Origin: Phoronis australis
Lineage: Eukaryota > Phoronida > Phoronidae
Assembly: GCA_002633005.1 (NCBI GenBank)
Contig: NMRA01001312.1
Coordinates: 1 to 23,008 of the forward strand
Direction of reading: 5' to 3'
DNA length: 23,008 nt
Shown here in pieces: positions 10,072 through 19,050 of this stretch; the first letter of the stretch is position 1, and each line of letters begins with the position of its first letter. Below the pieces are notes generated by a model that had not been told where the DNA came from, ran no database searches, and worked only from the letters and a program-made list of their open reading frames with translations. The position numbers and the translations under genes were made by a program.

Positions 10072-10740
10072 GAGCCCTAGAATGACTAGACTATCAGTCT
10101 CTAAAAGTATAAACTTACAGAAAAAATACCAATAAAAATTCGTATACAAGGTGACCAAGCGGTTATTTTAGGCCTCGCTAGTTTTTATTTCGGTTAATGG
10201 CTCCCTTAGCGCCACCAAACAAAATCGGTCTCGTTGGGACATTCGCAGAGGAAATGGATTCTAAATAAATGTCGCACTAGGAGTCCTATGCATGAGGGAT
10301 AGCTTATACAGTTTCCTATAACGCTGTTACTAATTTTTGTAAGACGTTCCACTTCTGAATGACGAACATAACTGTTTTTCACGAAAAAATTAAAGTTGCA
10401 TAGAACGAAAATGAAACAATAAATGAGAGATCTATGAGAGTGTTTATGAGATTTTTTCTTTAAAATTTATATCAAACGCAATTTGGTCAAGTTTGCTATG
10501 AAGAACCTTTCTTTTTTGCAAAGTTTTCCTTAAAAAGCAAGGTCACGCGACCTAATTAGTGGCAGATTACAAAAGAAAATAATTGCAGGAGGTCGGATAG
10601 AATTTGTAGCAGACGTGTGCAGGCCGCTCAAGTGGCCCCGCTGCACTGATCACCTGGAAACATTTTTATACTTTATTCATATAAAGTTAAAACTGATCTG
10701 AAAAACTAGAAACCTGACTCAAGCGCCTAGCAGTGTGCAC
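10072..10740. other. Stretch without a supported gene
   Basis: Nothing coding or structured stands out between the MITE and the SINE-like relic. The part from about 10665 to 10740 may be the 3' body of that SINE, because it directly follows the tRNA-like part on the minus strand. Confidence 0.4.
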
Positions 10741-10804
10741 CAGTGAGACCAGAACCCACGACCTTGATTAAAGGAAGCGGACACTTGTCCGACTAGGCTG
10801 CATC
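10741..10804 (-). mobile_element. tRNA-derived SINE-like relic
   Basis: On the minus strand there is CAGCCTAGTCGG, an 11 of 12 match to the RNA polymerase III A box (TRGCNNAGYNGG). It is followed after 32 nt by GGTTCTGGTCTC, an imperfect B box (consensus GGTTCGANTCC). The spacing is that of a tRNA. I see no convincing acceptor-stem pairing (the outer seven-base arms do not match) and the B box is degraded, so this is not a functional tRNA gene. A SINE head or an old tRNA pseudogene are the options. Confidence 0.55.
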
Positions 10805-11297
10805 ATGTTCTCCAGTAGCAAATTGGTATACAGTCAAAAATCAGCTTATACTGTTGTTATTATAAGTTTCTGCTTTCAGATATACCTTTGTTGGGTTGAA
10901 TTGAATAGTTTTGTAGATATTTTGTTAAATGTACAGTAAGGACCCTCATAACATCAAGGTTCTACATTTTTTGTCATTATCCTGAAATCAAACGATTCGC
11001 CCGTTAGCGGATTTGTCATTTTGGAATGAGTTTTTTGAAGTTTGCGAGTGTATGCTATGTAGTGCTTAGTTATTTTTTCATTTGGGTAGTTAACCGTCAT
11101 GATGAGGGAATAGACATTTACGTTTAAAAACTTGTCTTGATGGTTGACACCAATGGCGTGCCAGGACTACACTTGAAATTTGGCTGTGACAGTTCTTGTT
11201 TAGAAGAGTTATGAATAAGTCCTTAATGTTCGATAAATGGAAACGGCCAGAATTTATTAGAACACAGATCATTTACAAAACATTTCAGAATTCCAAA
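10805..11297. other. 5' flank of the TPR gene
   Basis: This is the upstream side of the proposed first coding exon. I cannot point to a convincing TATA box or initiator, and no GC-rich island is present. The plus frame from 11196 that runs into the proposed exon 1 starts at a weaker ATG (11211), which could only extend the protein N-terminus if used. Confidence 0.35.
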
Positions 11298-11349
11298 ATG
11301 GATGACCAAGCTGTGAAGAACACTGCCAATGACGATGGCGGCTTGTCGT
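11298..11349 (+). CDS. Proposed first coding exon of the nucleotidyltransferase-TPR gene
   Basis: The ATG at 11298 lies in a strong start context (A at -3, G at +4). It opens 17 codons reading MDDQAVKNTANDDGGLS plus one base, and then meets a consensus 5' splice site GTAAGT at 11350-11355. The exon ends in phase 1. The AG at 11777-11778 is the first acceptor after the last in-frame stop (11727-11729) of the big exon. It opens at 11779 in exactly the matching phase, giving a Phe codon across the junction and then PDGESAQLDEEEAK. The acidic, polar N-terminus joins smoothly to the similar sequence that follows. The spliced protein would be 1899 residues. No transcript evidence is available. The rival model is a single exon starting at the ATG at 11742. 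Confidence 0.55.
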
Positions 11350-11778
11350 GTAAGTACCTAAAGATGACGAATGATTATAGGTGAACGTACTCAGATCTTC
11401 GATTATTCAGGTATTTCCTGATTCAAGTCTTGCTGAAACAAAACCTCACGTATTCCAAGTTCCAAGTAAACATCGGCCTTAATATTCAATCTTCACAGAA
11501 CATTGCTACTGATAAATGTAGCTTGAAAATGTGTAATCAGAGTTCGACACTTATTGTTCTGTTTTAGATTGAACTACCTCTTCTGGCATATCTAAACGTC
11601 AAAAATCAATTGTGTGGACTGTATTTTTATGAGGCGTAAGCGCATTGGTTGTGTGTGTGTGTGTGCGTGTGTGTGTGTGTGTGTGCGNATAGGGTTTAAC
11701 ATTTTTAGCAGAATTTAAATGTAAGGTGAATCAATTTGTCAATGGTGTTCACATTATTTCAACATTTTGCCAAAACAG
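11350..11778 (+). other. Proposed intron with TG microsatellite and an ambiguous base
   Basis: This is 429 bp from the GTAAGT donor to an ...CCAAAACAG acceptor. It includes a TG/GTGC microsatellite at 11650-11687 immediately followed by an N at 11688, the only ambiguous base I noticed. The acceptor is preceded by a moderately pyrimidine-rich tract (TTCACATTATTTCAACATTT). If the single-exon model is right, this is upstream region and 5' UTR instead. Confidence 0.5.
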
Positions 11779-14700
11779 TTCCGGATGGCGAATCTGCGCA
11801 ACTGGACGAAGAAGAAGCCAAATTATCCTCAACACTAAGAAAATTGACGAAGGAAGACAGAAAAACTAAGACTGGCGGGGAGATACTTAAAAAAATGGGC
11901 GAAATTCATATGAAACGCGGTTTATTGAAAAACTGTAATCGCCATTTTGTGACTGCATCAGCATTATTTAACGCGGCTTTGATGAGAATTGACGAAGTAA
12001 GAATGATTAAAGAGATTGAAACATTGATAGGAGAAAACGAAAAAGCTTTCTGCGCCATGGTGTCAGCACCAGGTACAGACCTACCGATGTACTTCAAGTT
12101 TGAAACCAAGGCAAAACTGGAGAAGACAAGGAGTGAAGTTTTCCCTAAAGCTGAAAAGGCATTAAACGATTTTGCCCACAAACTTAATTTGGAAGCGCCG
12201 GAAAGTGATCGAATACAATTAGAAAAGACATTTTTGGAAGAAACAGAGGCCATCTTTAAGGACATTTGTTCAAGCATACATCTGTTTGACCATTATCTCC
12301 TGTCGAAGTGCCAGGACATCTTGGGACTTCCTCCACAAGAATACACAGCCATAGCCATGGGTTCTTTAGCGAGAGGTGAGGTAACACCGTATTCAGATTT
12401 AGAATGGGCTATTTTGGTAAAAGATGATACCCAAGATTTGGAGTACTTCAGAAATATGGCCCGACTTATGCACTTGTTTGTTTTGAACATTGGGGAAACA
12501 GATTTGAAGACCATGTGCATCAAGACACTTAATGACTGTGATTCGCGAGGAGAGAATTGGTTTGTAGACGATGTTGTTGCCCGGGGATTTGGCTTCGATA
12601 GTGCAGTTCCTTATGCTTGTAAGACACCACTGGGTCGACCCGACAGACCTGGTAAACCAGGCATTGAATTAATCAGAACGCCCAAAAACATGGCTAAGTT
12701 ATGTGATGTTGAGACAGCTCTTAAGGAGGGCTATAACTTTGATCGTGTTCTAACGACTGTAATCAAACTTGATGGCAGTGATTTACTTCTGAGAGAATTC
12801 AAGTTATCAAGAGCGAGCAATCAAAGTACAAAAGTTGCACGTTTAAAATATTTATCAGAAATTCGAACTCTAGTCCGGGAATTTCTGCCTCAGCTCAGTT
12901 TTTACTACGATTTAGAAGCGCGGCATGACATCAAAAAAGAAATGTATAGATTACCGACCTTGGTTATCAGCCTTTTGAGACCTTTGTTCGGTTTGGACAA
13001 CAACAACACGTGGGACATGCTGAATGAAATGAAATCCAAAGGAATATTGTCTGAGGAAGGGGCACACAACTTATTGGTAACAGTCTCCATAGTCAGCCTT
13101 TTGAGACTGGTGATGTATTGTCGTAAATCCAAACAGGAGGAGTTCTTTGTGTTACTAGGAAGCCCAACGCAAACAAGTCAATCGTCCAAAGAAATGTCGG
13201 GATACAACATAATATCAACTTTAGTAGTCAGATATTATTTTTCAATATACCCATTTGCTGATTATGTGAGAGATTGTCAGTTTGAAGATGCAATTGCAAT
13301 GAAAAAAATAGATGGATATTTTTTCAACAAAAACGAATTGCTCGAAGGTTGCATTGAATTCTCTTGCCGCCGTTTAGAAAAAGCCAGAGAAAAATTTTTC
13401 GCACACATTGAATCAGTCTCATCAAAGAATTTACGTTTCAATCAAAGTGACCCAGAAGACATAGTGCTTTGCTATAACGGCAGCGATAGTCTTTGTGATC
13501 ACACAGACGCGTCGGTTAACGCTTGCCTGAAATTGATTGGTGACTCGTACTTGTTTGGCTCTCAGGCTAGCAGAGCTTTACATTACTATGATCGCGCATT
13601 GTGCATAGCCGAGAAAAGTATGGGGATTTTCACTGAACGGAGTGGAGCATTAGAGCATGAGTCCTGCTTTCCCGAATCACTGCATACACCCGTAAATATA
13701 TCTGTGGAAGTTTTGCTTGCACTCCGAGTCGATGCAGATGGCACGATAGATATATCCAAACACTTTCTGGCCAAGTGTGAGGACACACTTGAAACTACGG
13801 AAACAATGCTCAACAGAATTGACGAATACGACTACCGGTGTGTTCTTTTACAGCACATTGGTGCAGCACATCGGCTTAAGGGGGATTTCAAGGTAGCCTT
13901 GGGATACTTTAAAAAGGCCCTACGAGAATGTAGAGAAATTAAGAGTGTCGGTCTTCTACTAAAAAATATTGCTGATATTTATCAGGTCATGGCTAACTAC
14001 AAATTATCGTTACAATACAGTCAACATTCGCATAACATTATGAACATAATACATTACAGTGTTGAACATCCCGACATCGCTTATGCTTTATATCATATAG
14101 GGGGCGTGTATGATGGTATGAATCAATACAATCTTGCCCTACAATATCATGAAGACTCCTTGAACATGATGAAGAGGATATATGGTGATGTGGACCATCC
14201 TGACATCGCGCCTATTTTGAATAGTATTGGGAGAGTGTATAGGCGTACACGAAATTATGGACTGGCCTTACAATATCACCAAGAGTCTTTAAGTATGACG
14301 AAAAGACTATTTGGTGATGCTGACCATCTCCTCATTGCGTACAATTTGATCGCCACTGGCGATGTGTATCAGGATACGCGAAATCACGAGTTTGCCTTGC
14401 ATCCTTATCAAGACGCACTGAGTGTGTTAAAGAGGTTGTTTGGCGATGTTGACCATCTCTTAATCGCTGACACATTGACCAACATTGGGAATGCGTCTAT
14501 ACAAATGGAAAGGTATGAAATGGCTTGGAAGAACTTTCAGGAATCACTGAGTATGAGAAAGAGACTTTTCGGTGACAAAGATCATGAAAAAATCGCCGTC
14601 GGATTGGTGTCGGTTGGTGTTTGGTATCATCAGATGGAGAACCACGAATTAGCCTTACAGTATTTGCAAGACAGTTTAAGCATGTTCAAAAGACTGTTTG

Positions 14701-17426
14701 GTGACGTTGATCTTCACGACATTGCTCTAATTTTAGTGAACATTGGTCGTGTGCATGGTGCTATGAATAAGTGTGAGGTAGCTGTGCAATATTGTCAGGA
14801 CTCACTGAGTATGATGAAGAAGATACATAATGATGTTGGTCATCCTGACATTGGAGATATTTTGAGTCACATCGCACAAATCTACCGTAGCGTGGGTAAG
14901 CCAGAGTTGAGCTTAGAATATAGTAAAAGGTCCCTAAGAGTAATGAAGACATTTTATGGTGATGGTGACCATCCCGACATTGCTTTGATTTTAAATGGCA
15001 TAGGAGATACGCACTGTAATATGAAAAGGTTCGAGTTAGCAGCACAGTACTTTCAAGAAGCACTGAGTATGAGTAGAAGGATTCATGGTGATGTTGATCA
15101 TCCCGATATTGCGCAGAGCTTACATTCCATAGGGGTTGTACATGTCGATATGAAGATGACTGCGTTGGCTGTGCAACACTTACAAGAATCACTGAGCATG
15201 AAAAGAAGAATTTACCGTAATATTGACCATCCAGACGTTGTCATAATTTTGCGTGACATTGGGTTCGCGTATAATAAGTCTGGTCAATACAAATCAGCTT
15301 TAGATCATGTTCAAGACTCGCTGAATATGATGAGGAGAATGTATGGTGATGTCGACCATCGTGATATTGCGTTAAGTTTGTGCAGGCTTGGCGATATGTA
15401 TCTTCATGTGAACAAGCGCGAGCTTGCCTTACAGAGTTGTAGAGAAGCACTGGCCATGTGGAAGAGAATACATGGTGATACTGACCATCCTGACATTGCT
15501 ATAGGGTTACACTGTGTGGGGTCTCTAAATCGCAACATCAGTCAATACCAGTTATCTTTCCAATACCTTCATGACTCCCTGAGTATGATGAAGAGAATAT
15601 ACGGTAATGGTGATCATTCTGATATTGTGGAAAGTTTCACAGAAATTGGGCATTTGCATCGTGATATGAAAAAATATGAGTTAGCCTTACAATATTACCA
15701 AGATTCACGAAGTATGATGAAAAGAATCTATGGTGATGTTGATCACACTGAAATTGCTTCAAATTTAGGCTGCATGGGGGACGTGTATAGCGACACGTAT
15801 AAGCACAAGTTAGCCTTGCAATATTTTCAAGACTCATTGAGTATGATGAAAAGGATACATGATAGTGGTGACCACTCTGACATTGCACGGACGTTAGAAG
15901 GCATTGGGTATGTTTATTGCAAGATGGATAAGCACAAGTTAGCCTTGCAATGTCTCCAAGACTCTCAAAGTATGAAGAAAAGAATATATGGTGATGTTGA
16001 TCATCCCGAAATTGCTTCAAACTTGAGGTATATCGGGAGCGTGTATAGTGACATGAAAAAGCACAAGTTAGCCTTACAATACTTTCAAAACTCATTGAGT
16101 ATGGTGAAGAACATATCTGATAGTGGTGACCACTCCGACATTGCACTGAGGTTACAAGACATTGGGAATGTGTATTGCAAGATGAGTGAGCACAAGTTAG
16201 CCTTGCAATGTCTCCAAGACTCTCACAGTATGATGAAAAGAATATATGGTGATATTGATCATCTTGAAATTGCTTCAAATTTACGCTGTATTGGTATCGT
16301 GTTTAGGGACATGAATAAGCACAAGTTTGCTATACAACACTTTCAAGACTCATTGAATATGGTGAAGAGGATATGTGATAATGGTGGCCACTCTGACATT
16401 GCATTGGGTTTAAGGCTCATTGGGAGTGTATATTACGAGATGGATAAGCTCGAATCAGCTTTGCAATATTTTCAGGATTCTCAAAGTATGTGGAAAATGA
16501 TTTATGGTGATGTTGATCATCCTAAAATTGCTTCGAATTTAGGTTGTATTGCGGGCGTGTATAGCAACATGAATAAGCACGAGTCAGCCTTACAATACGC
16601 TCAAGACTCATTGAATATGAAGAAGAGGATATATGATAACGGTGACCACTCTGACGTTGCACTGAGTTTAGGGATTTGTGGTAGTGTGTATCGTCAAATG
16701 CAAAATTACGAGTTAGCCTTGCAATATTACCAAGATTCACGAAGTATGATGAAAAGAATGTATGGTGATGTTGATCATCCTAAAATTGCTTCAAATTTGG
16801 TCTGTATAGGGCGGGTGTATAAAGACATGGACGAGAGCGAGTTAGCCTTACAATACGCTCTAAAATCTAGCAGTATGATGAAAAGGATATATGATGATTG
16901 TGACCACTCTGACATTGCACTGAGTTTAGGGCTCATTGGGAGTGTGTATTGCAAGATGGATGAGCACAAGTTAGCCTTGAAATATCTCCAAGACTCTCAA
17001 AATATGATGAAAAGGGTGTATGGTGATGTTGATCATTCTCACGTTGCTGAAATGTTTCGCCAAATTGGATTTGTGTATACAAAATTGGGTAAGCTAGACT
17101 CAGCATTGGAATGCTGCCAGAAATCGTTAGATATGACGATTAGATTGGAAAACGGGCTTGATCATCCTGATACTGCCACTCTCTTGAAGGAAATTGGGTC
17201 CCTCTGTTTCGCTATGGGTAAATTAGACATGGCAATGCGCAGTTACTTGGAGGCCTTTGTAATGAGAGAACGACTTGGTTGTAACAACGACAGCTGGGAC
17301 AATGCAGTCATGTTGAGTGAAATGAGTGAGGTGTACAAACAGAGAGGTAAATATAAAATGAGTGAAAAATATCTGGAAGATTCAAAGAAAATGTTCAAAA
17401 GGTTGTCTGTCTCTTTGACTGAATAG
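11742..17426 (+). CDS. Large nucleotidyltransferase-like (DUF294/GlnD-type) protein with C-terminal TPR array
   Basis: Numbering is from the ATG at 11742 (1894 residues); add 5 for the spliced model. Residues 46-82 look like a TPR helix pair. Residues 176-312 resemble the DUF294/GlnD nucleotidyltransferase fold. The motif MGSLARGEVTPYSDLEWAIL (206-225) supplies the Gly-Ser turn (G207, S208) and the acidic pair D219/E221; E309 in GIELIRTP is a candidate third carboxylate. Residues 389-470 match the helical substrate-binding domain that usually follows (DIKKEMYRLPTLV, GILSEEGAHNLL). TPR-like helices occur at 600-627 and 700-770. Residues 771-1888 are 26 TPR-like units of exactly 43 residues, with the linker YGDVDHPDIA and helices such as IGxVYxxM and LALQYxQDSLSMMKRI. 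A six-residue tail follows. Bacterial relatives transfer nucleotides to proteins; enzymatic activity here is inferred, and DxE replaces DxD. TPR arrays bind peptides. The partner is unknown. The ATG at 11742 has a poor context (T at -3). Confidence 0.9.
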   Translation: MVFTLFQHFAKTVPDGESAQLDEEEAKLSSTLRKLTKEDRKTKTGGEILKKMGEIHMKRGLLKNCNRHFVTASALFNAALMRIDEVRMIKEIETLIGENEKAFCAMVSAPGTDLPMYFKFETKAKLEKTRSEVFPKAEKALNDFAHKLNLEAPESDRIQLEKTFLEETEAIFKDICSSIHLFDHYLLSKCQDILGLPPQEYTAIAMGSLARGEVTPYSDLEWAILVKDDTQDLEYFRNMARLMHLFVLNIGETDLKTMCIKTLNDCDSRGENWFVDDVVARGFGFDSAVPYACKTPLGRPDRPGKPGIELIRTPKNMAKLCDVETALKEGYNFDRVLTTVIKLDGSDLLLREFKLSRASNQSTKVARLKYLSEIRTLVREFLPQLSFYYDLEARHDIKKEMYRLPTLVISLLRPLFGLDNNNTWDMLNEMKSKGILSEEGAHNLLVTVSIVSLLRLVMYCRKSKQEEFFVLLGSPTQTSQSSKEMSGYNIISTLVVRYYFSIYPFADYVRDCQFEDAIAMKKIDGYFFNKNELLEGCIEFSCRRLEKAREKFFAHIESVSSKNLRFNQSDPEDIVLCYNGSDSLCDHTDASVNACLKLIGDSYLFGSQASRALHYYDRALCIAEKSMGIFTERSGALEHESCFPESLHTPVNISVEVLLALRVDADGTIDISKHFLAKCEDTLETTETMLNRIDEYDYRCVLLQHIGAAHRLKGDFKVALGYFKKALRECREIKSVGLLLKNIADIYQVMANYKLSLQYSQHSHNIMNIIHYSVEHPDIAYALYHIGGVYDGMNQYNLALQYHEDSLNMMKRIYGDVDHPDIAPILNSIGRVYRRTRNYGLALQYHQESLSMTKRLFGDADHLLIAYNLIATGDVYQDTRNHEFALHPYQDALSVLKRLFGDVDHLLIADTLTNIGNASIQMERYEMAWKNFQESLSMRKRLFGDKDHEKIAVGLVSVGVWYHQMENHELALQYLQDSLSMFKRLFGDVDLHDIALILVNIGRVHGAMNKCEVAVQYCQDSLSMMKKIHNDVGHPDIGDILSHIAQIYRSVGKPELSLEYSKRSLRVMKTFYGDGDHPDIALILNGIGDTHCNMKRFELAAQYFQEALSMSRRIHGDVDHPDIAQSLHSIGVVHVDMKMTALAVQHLQESLSMKRRIYRNIDHPDVVIILRDIGFAYNKSGQYKSALDHVQDSLNMMRRMYGDVDHRDIALSLCRLGDMYLHVNKRELALQSCREALAMWKRIHGDTDHPDIAIGLHCVGSLNRNISQYQLSFQYLHDSLSMMKRIYGNGDHSDIVESFTEIGHLHRDMKKYELALQYYQDSRSMMKRIYGDVDHTEIASNLGCMGDVYSDTYKHKLALQYFQDSLSMMKRIHDSGDHSDIARTLEGIGYVYCKMDKHKLALQCLQDSQSMKKRIYGDVDHPEIASNLRYIGSVYSDMKKHKLALQYFQNSLSMVKNISDSGDHSDIALRLQDIGNVYCKMSEHKLALQCLQDSHSMMKRIYGDIDHLEIASNLRCIGIVFRDMNKHKFAIQHFQDSLNMVKRICDNGGHSDIALGLRLIGSVYYEMDKLESALQYFQDSQSMWKMIYGDVDHPKIASNLGCIAGVYSNMNKHESALQYAQDSLNMKKRIYDNGDHSDVALSLGICGSVYRQMQNYELALQYYQDSRSMMKRMYGDVDHPKIASNLVCIGRVYKDMDESELALQYALKSSSMMKRIYDDCDHSDIALSLGLIGSVYCKMDEHKLALKYLQDSQNMMKRVYGDVDHSHVAEMFRQIGFVYTKLGKLDSALECCQKSLDMTIRLENGLDHPDTATLLKEIGSLCFAMGKLDMAMRSYLEAFVMRERLGCNNDSWDNAVMLSEMSEVYKQRGKYKMSEKYLEDSKKMFKRLSVSLTE
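14052..17405 (+). repeat. 26 tandem TPR-encoding units of exactly 129 bp
   Basis: Aligning on the linker (consensus YGDVDHPDIA), the unit starts fall at 14052 and every 129 bp thereafter. For example, units 13 and 24 start at 15600 and 17019, and the last ends at 17405. No unit gains or loses a codon. The conserved positions are Asp-His in the linker, Ile-Gly in helix A, and Ala-Leu with a Ser-Met pair and Lys-Arg in helix B. The first and last units are the most diverged, the middle ones most alike. Confidence 0.95.
15600..17147 (+). repeat. Higher-order array: six 258-bp (two-TPR) dimers
   Basis: From unit 13 on, two unit types alternate. Type B reads xDxGDHSDIA and type A reads YGDVDHxxIASNL. 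The pairs start at 15600, 15858, 16116, 16374, 16632 and 16890. The nucleotide run CACAAGTTAGCCTTGCAATG at 15933 recurs at 16191, exactly 258 bp on, and nearly identically at 16965, 774 bp (three dimers) further. So duplication proceeded in pairs of repeats, more recently than the rest of the array. Confidence 0.9.
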
Positions 17427-17617
17427 AGCCATTAATTGGTAACATGTACAATTTAACAGACTGTGTAAAAACCTTAATGGAGTGTTGAATTTTATGTATT
17501 GTGTTCGACGAGATCTACTGCAAAGCTGCACATGCAAATTTTAGGAATTTGATGCCTTCCATGGGCTCCAAAAATCCCCAGTGAAGTTGTTTTGTGTAAA
17601 TGTGATGAAATTACTAT

Positions 17618-17623
17618 AATAAA
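17618..17623 (+). promoter_or_regulatory. Polyadenylation signal AATAAA for the TPR gene
   Basis: A canonical AATAAA lies 192 nt after the TAG stop (17424-17426). A second AATAAA at 17821-17826 could serve as an alternative distal site. This implies a short 3' UTR. Confidence 0.6.
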
Positions 17624-18960
17624 CAAACTGAACGTTTCTCTCTCACTTTGAAGTACACAATTGTCATGTTTTATCAGTATTGTAAATCTGGTGTCAGGTT
17701 TTGAATACTATTATAATCCATTTCAAACTATTACAAACTATCTGTCACTGGAAAATATTGAATGATTATGTCACTAAGGAGTCAATGTAAAAAATTAACC
17801 AACTTACGCCGTGCTTGAATAATAAAATGACAACTTCAATTATAATCCACTCCATTTTCTGATGTTCAAGTTAATAGTTAGCATAAGCAGCATTTTAACG
17901 TATTTAAAAGTACGTCATAGTTGGCAGTTTAGACATCACGTTGTATTTCACGAGGGTTTCGACAAATACTTCAATTTATCGTTGAATACCGTTACTTTCT
18001 CTCCCTAATTGCTTGTACTGAAATCAATCCCTGGTTCAACTTAAGAATCGTCTAATTGCCATTTCACACACGTCACTACTCCCCGGTGGTCTTATTCTTC
18101 GATAGCCATCCCACGCCAGTAGCCCCTCTCCCTCCCTTACCCGGGGGAGGTCACCTCGAGACATAAACATCCGCTTATCGAACATTGTTGAAAGATGCCC
18201 CCTGTTGAGCGGGAACCGATAAATAATGACGGGACATGTTTTCACGGACATGGGGTCATATTTTCATGGGTTGATGAAATCTATTCACATTAAATTTAGA
18301 CCCTGTGAAAATACCAATAAACAACGTTGTACATGTATGTGCAAAATCTTTTTGAAAGCGAAAGTAACGACACGTTCCTTCGCAGCGCTTTCATTTGGTG
18401 AACCAAGGCATATTGATGATGCAGAGAACTGACACTTATCAGGCATGTCAATTCACGTGACATTCCAGGAACTTGAGCAGGGAGCGTCATCTATGGAGAA
18501 AAGTAATTACGCCACATTTAATTCTGATATATTCCTCACTTAGTGTCTGAAACAAGTTTACAGAGAACCTCCCATTTTTGTGACTATTTGGTTGACTACT
18601 GCATCAAACAGAACCTTTTACTTCGGTAGGGACGGGAACACACAGTCAACATTTACTAGGCTTATATTTCATTGCACATTCCAAGTCGTCCACAGAAAAG
18701 TGTGGAAAACAAACAAAATTCGTGAATACCCCAGACCTAATGCAAGACGAGAGTTGAGAAACCAAACAGCTTGTACTGTCCTAATATTAGTAATACAATT
18801 ACTCGTGTGCTTTGAGGATCTCAATTAAATTCCTTTCTGCGCAAATACTAGAATTCATAATTTCGCACAGATTGAACTTAATATAAAATACAAAAAGGTG
18901 AATACATAATCGCTGTTTATCGCAGTCTTGCATCGAAATACGTCATATAAAAACTATGTA
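17624..18960. other. Intergenic region between convergent genes
   Basis: The small frames at 18036-18251 (minus), 18226-18432 (plus), 18296-18490 (minus) and 18580-18828 (plus) show no domain, repeat or splice structure that would support a gene. No microsatellite or inverted repeat of note was found. Confidence 0.5.
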
Positions 18961-18966
18961 TTTATT
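18961..18966 (-). promoter_or_regulatory. Polyadenylation signal (AATAAA on minus strand)
   Basis: TTTATT on the plus strand reads AATAAA on the minus strand, about 85 nt past the stop codon of the membrane-protein gene at 19051. This distance suits a compact 3' UTR. Confidence 0.55.
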
Positions 18967-19050
18967 AACGGGCACATTCCCTACACAGAACGTTTGAGCA
19001 AATTTGCCAATCACTATAGTTACAATTGAAATACAGAGTGATAAATGCAG

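Noticed and set aside
10741-10804. Functional tRNA gene
   Set aside because: The A box is good but the B box is degraded and the outer arms do not pair as an acceptor stem.
12000-17000. Minus-strand open frames across the TPR gene (for example 15637-16278, 14761-15192)
   Set aside because: They are antisense shadows of the tandem repeat. Their His/Ser/Tyr-rich periodic translation simply mirrors the 129-bp units.
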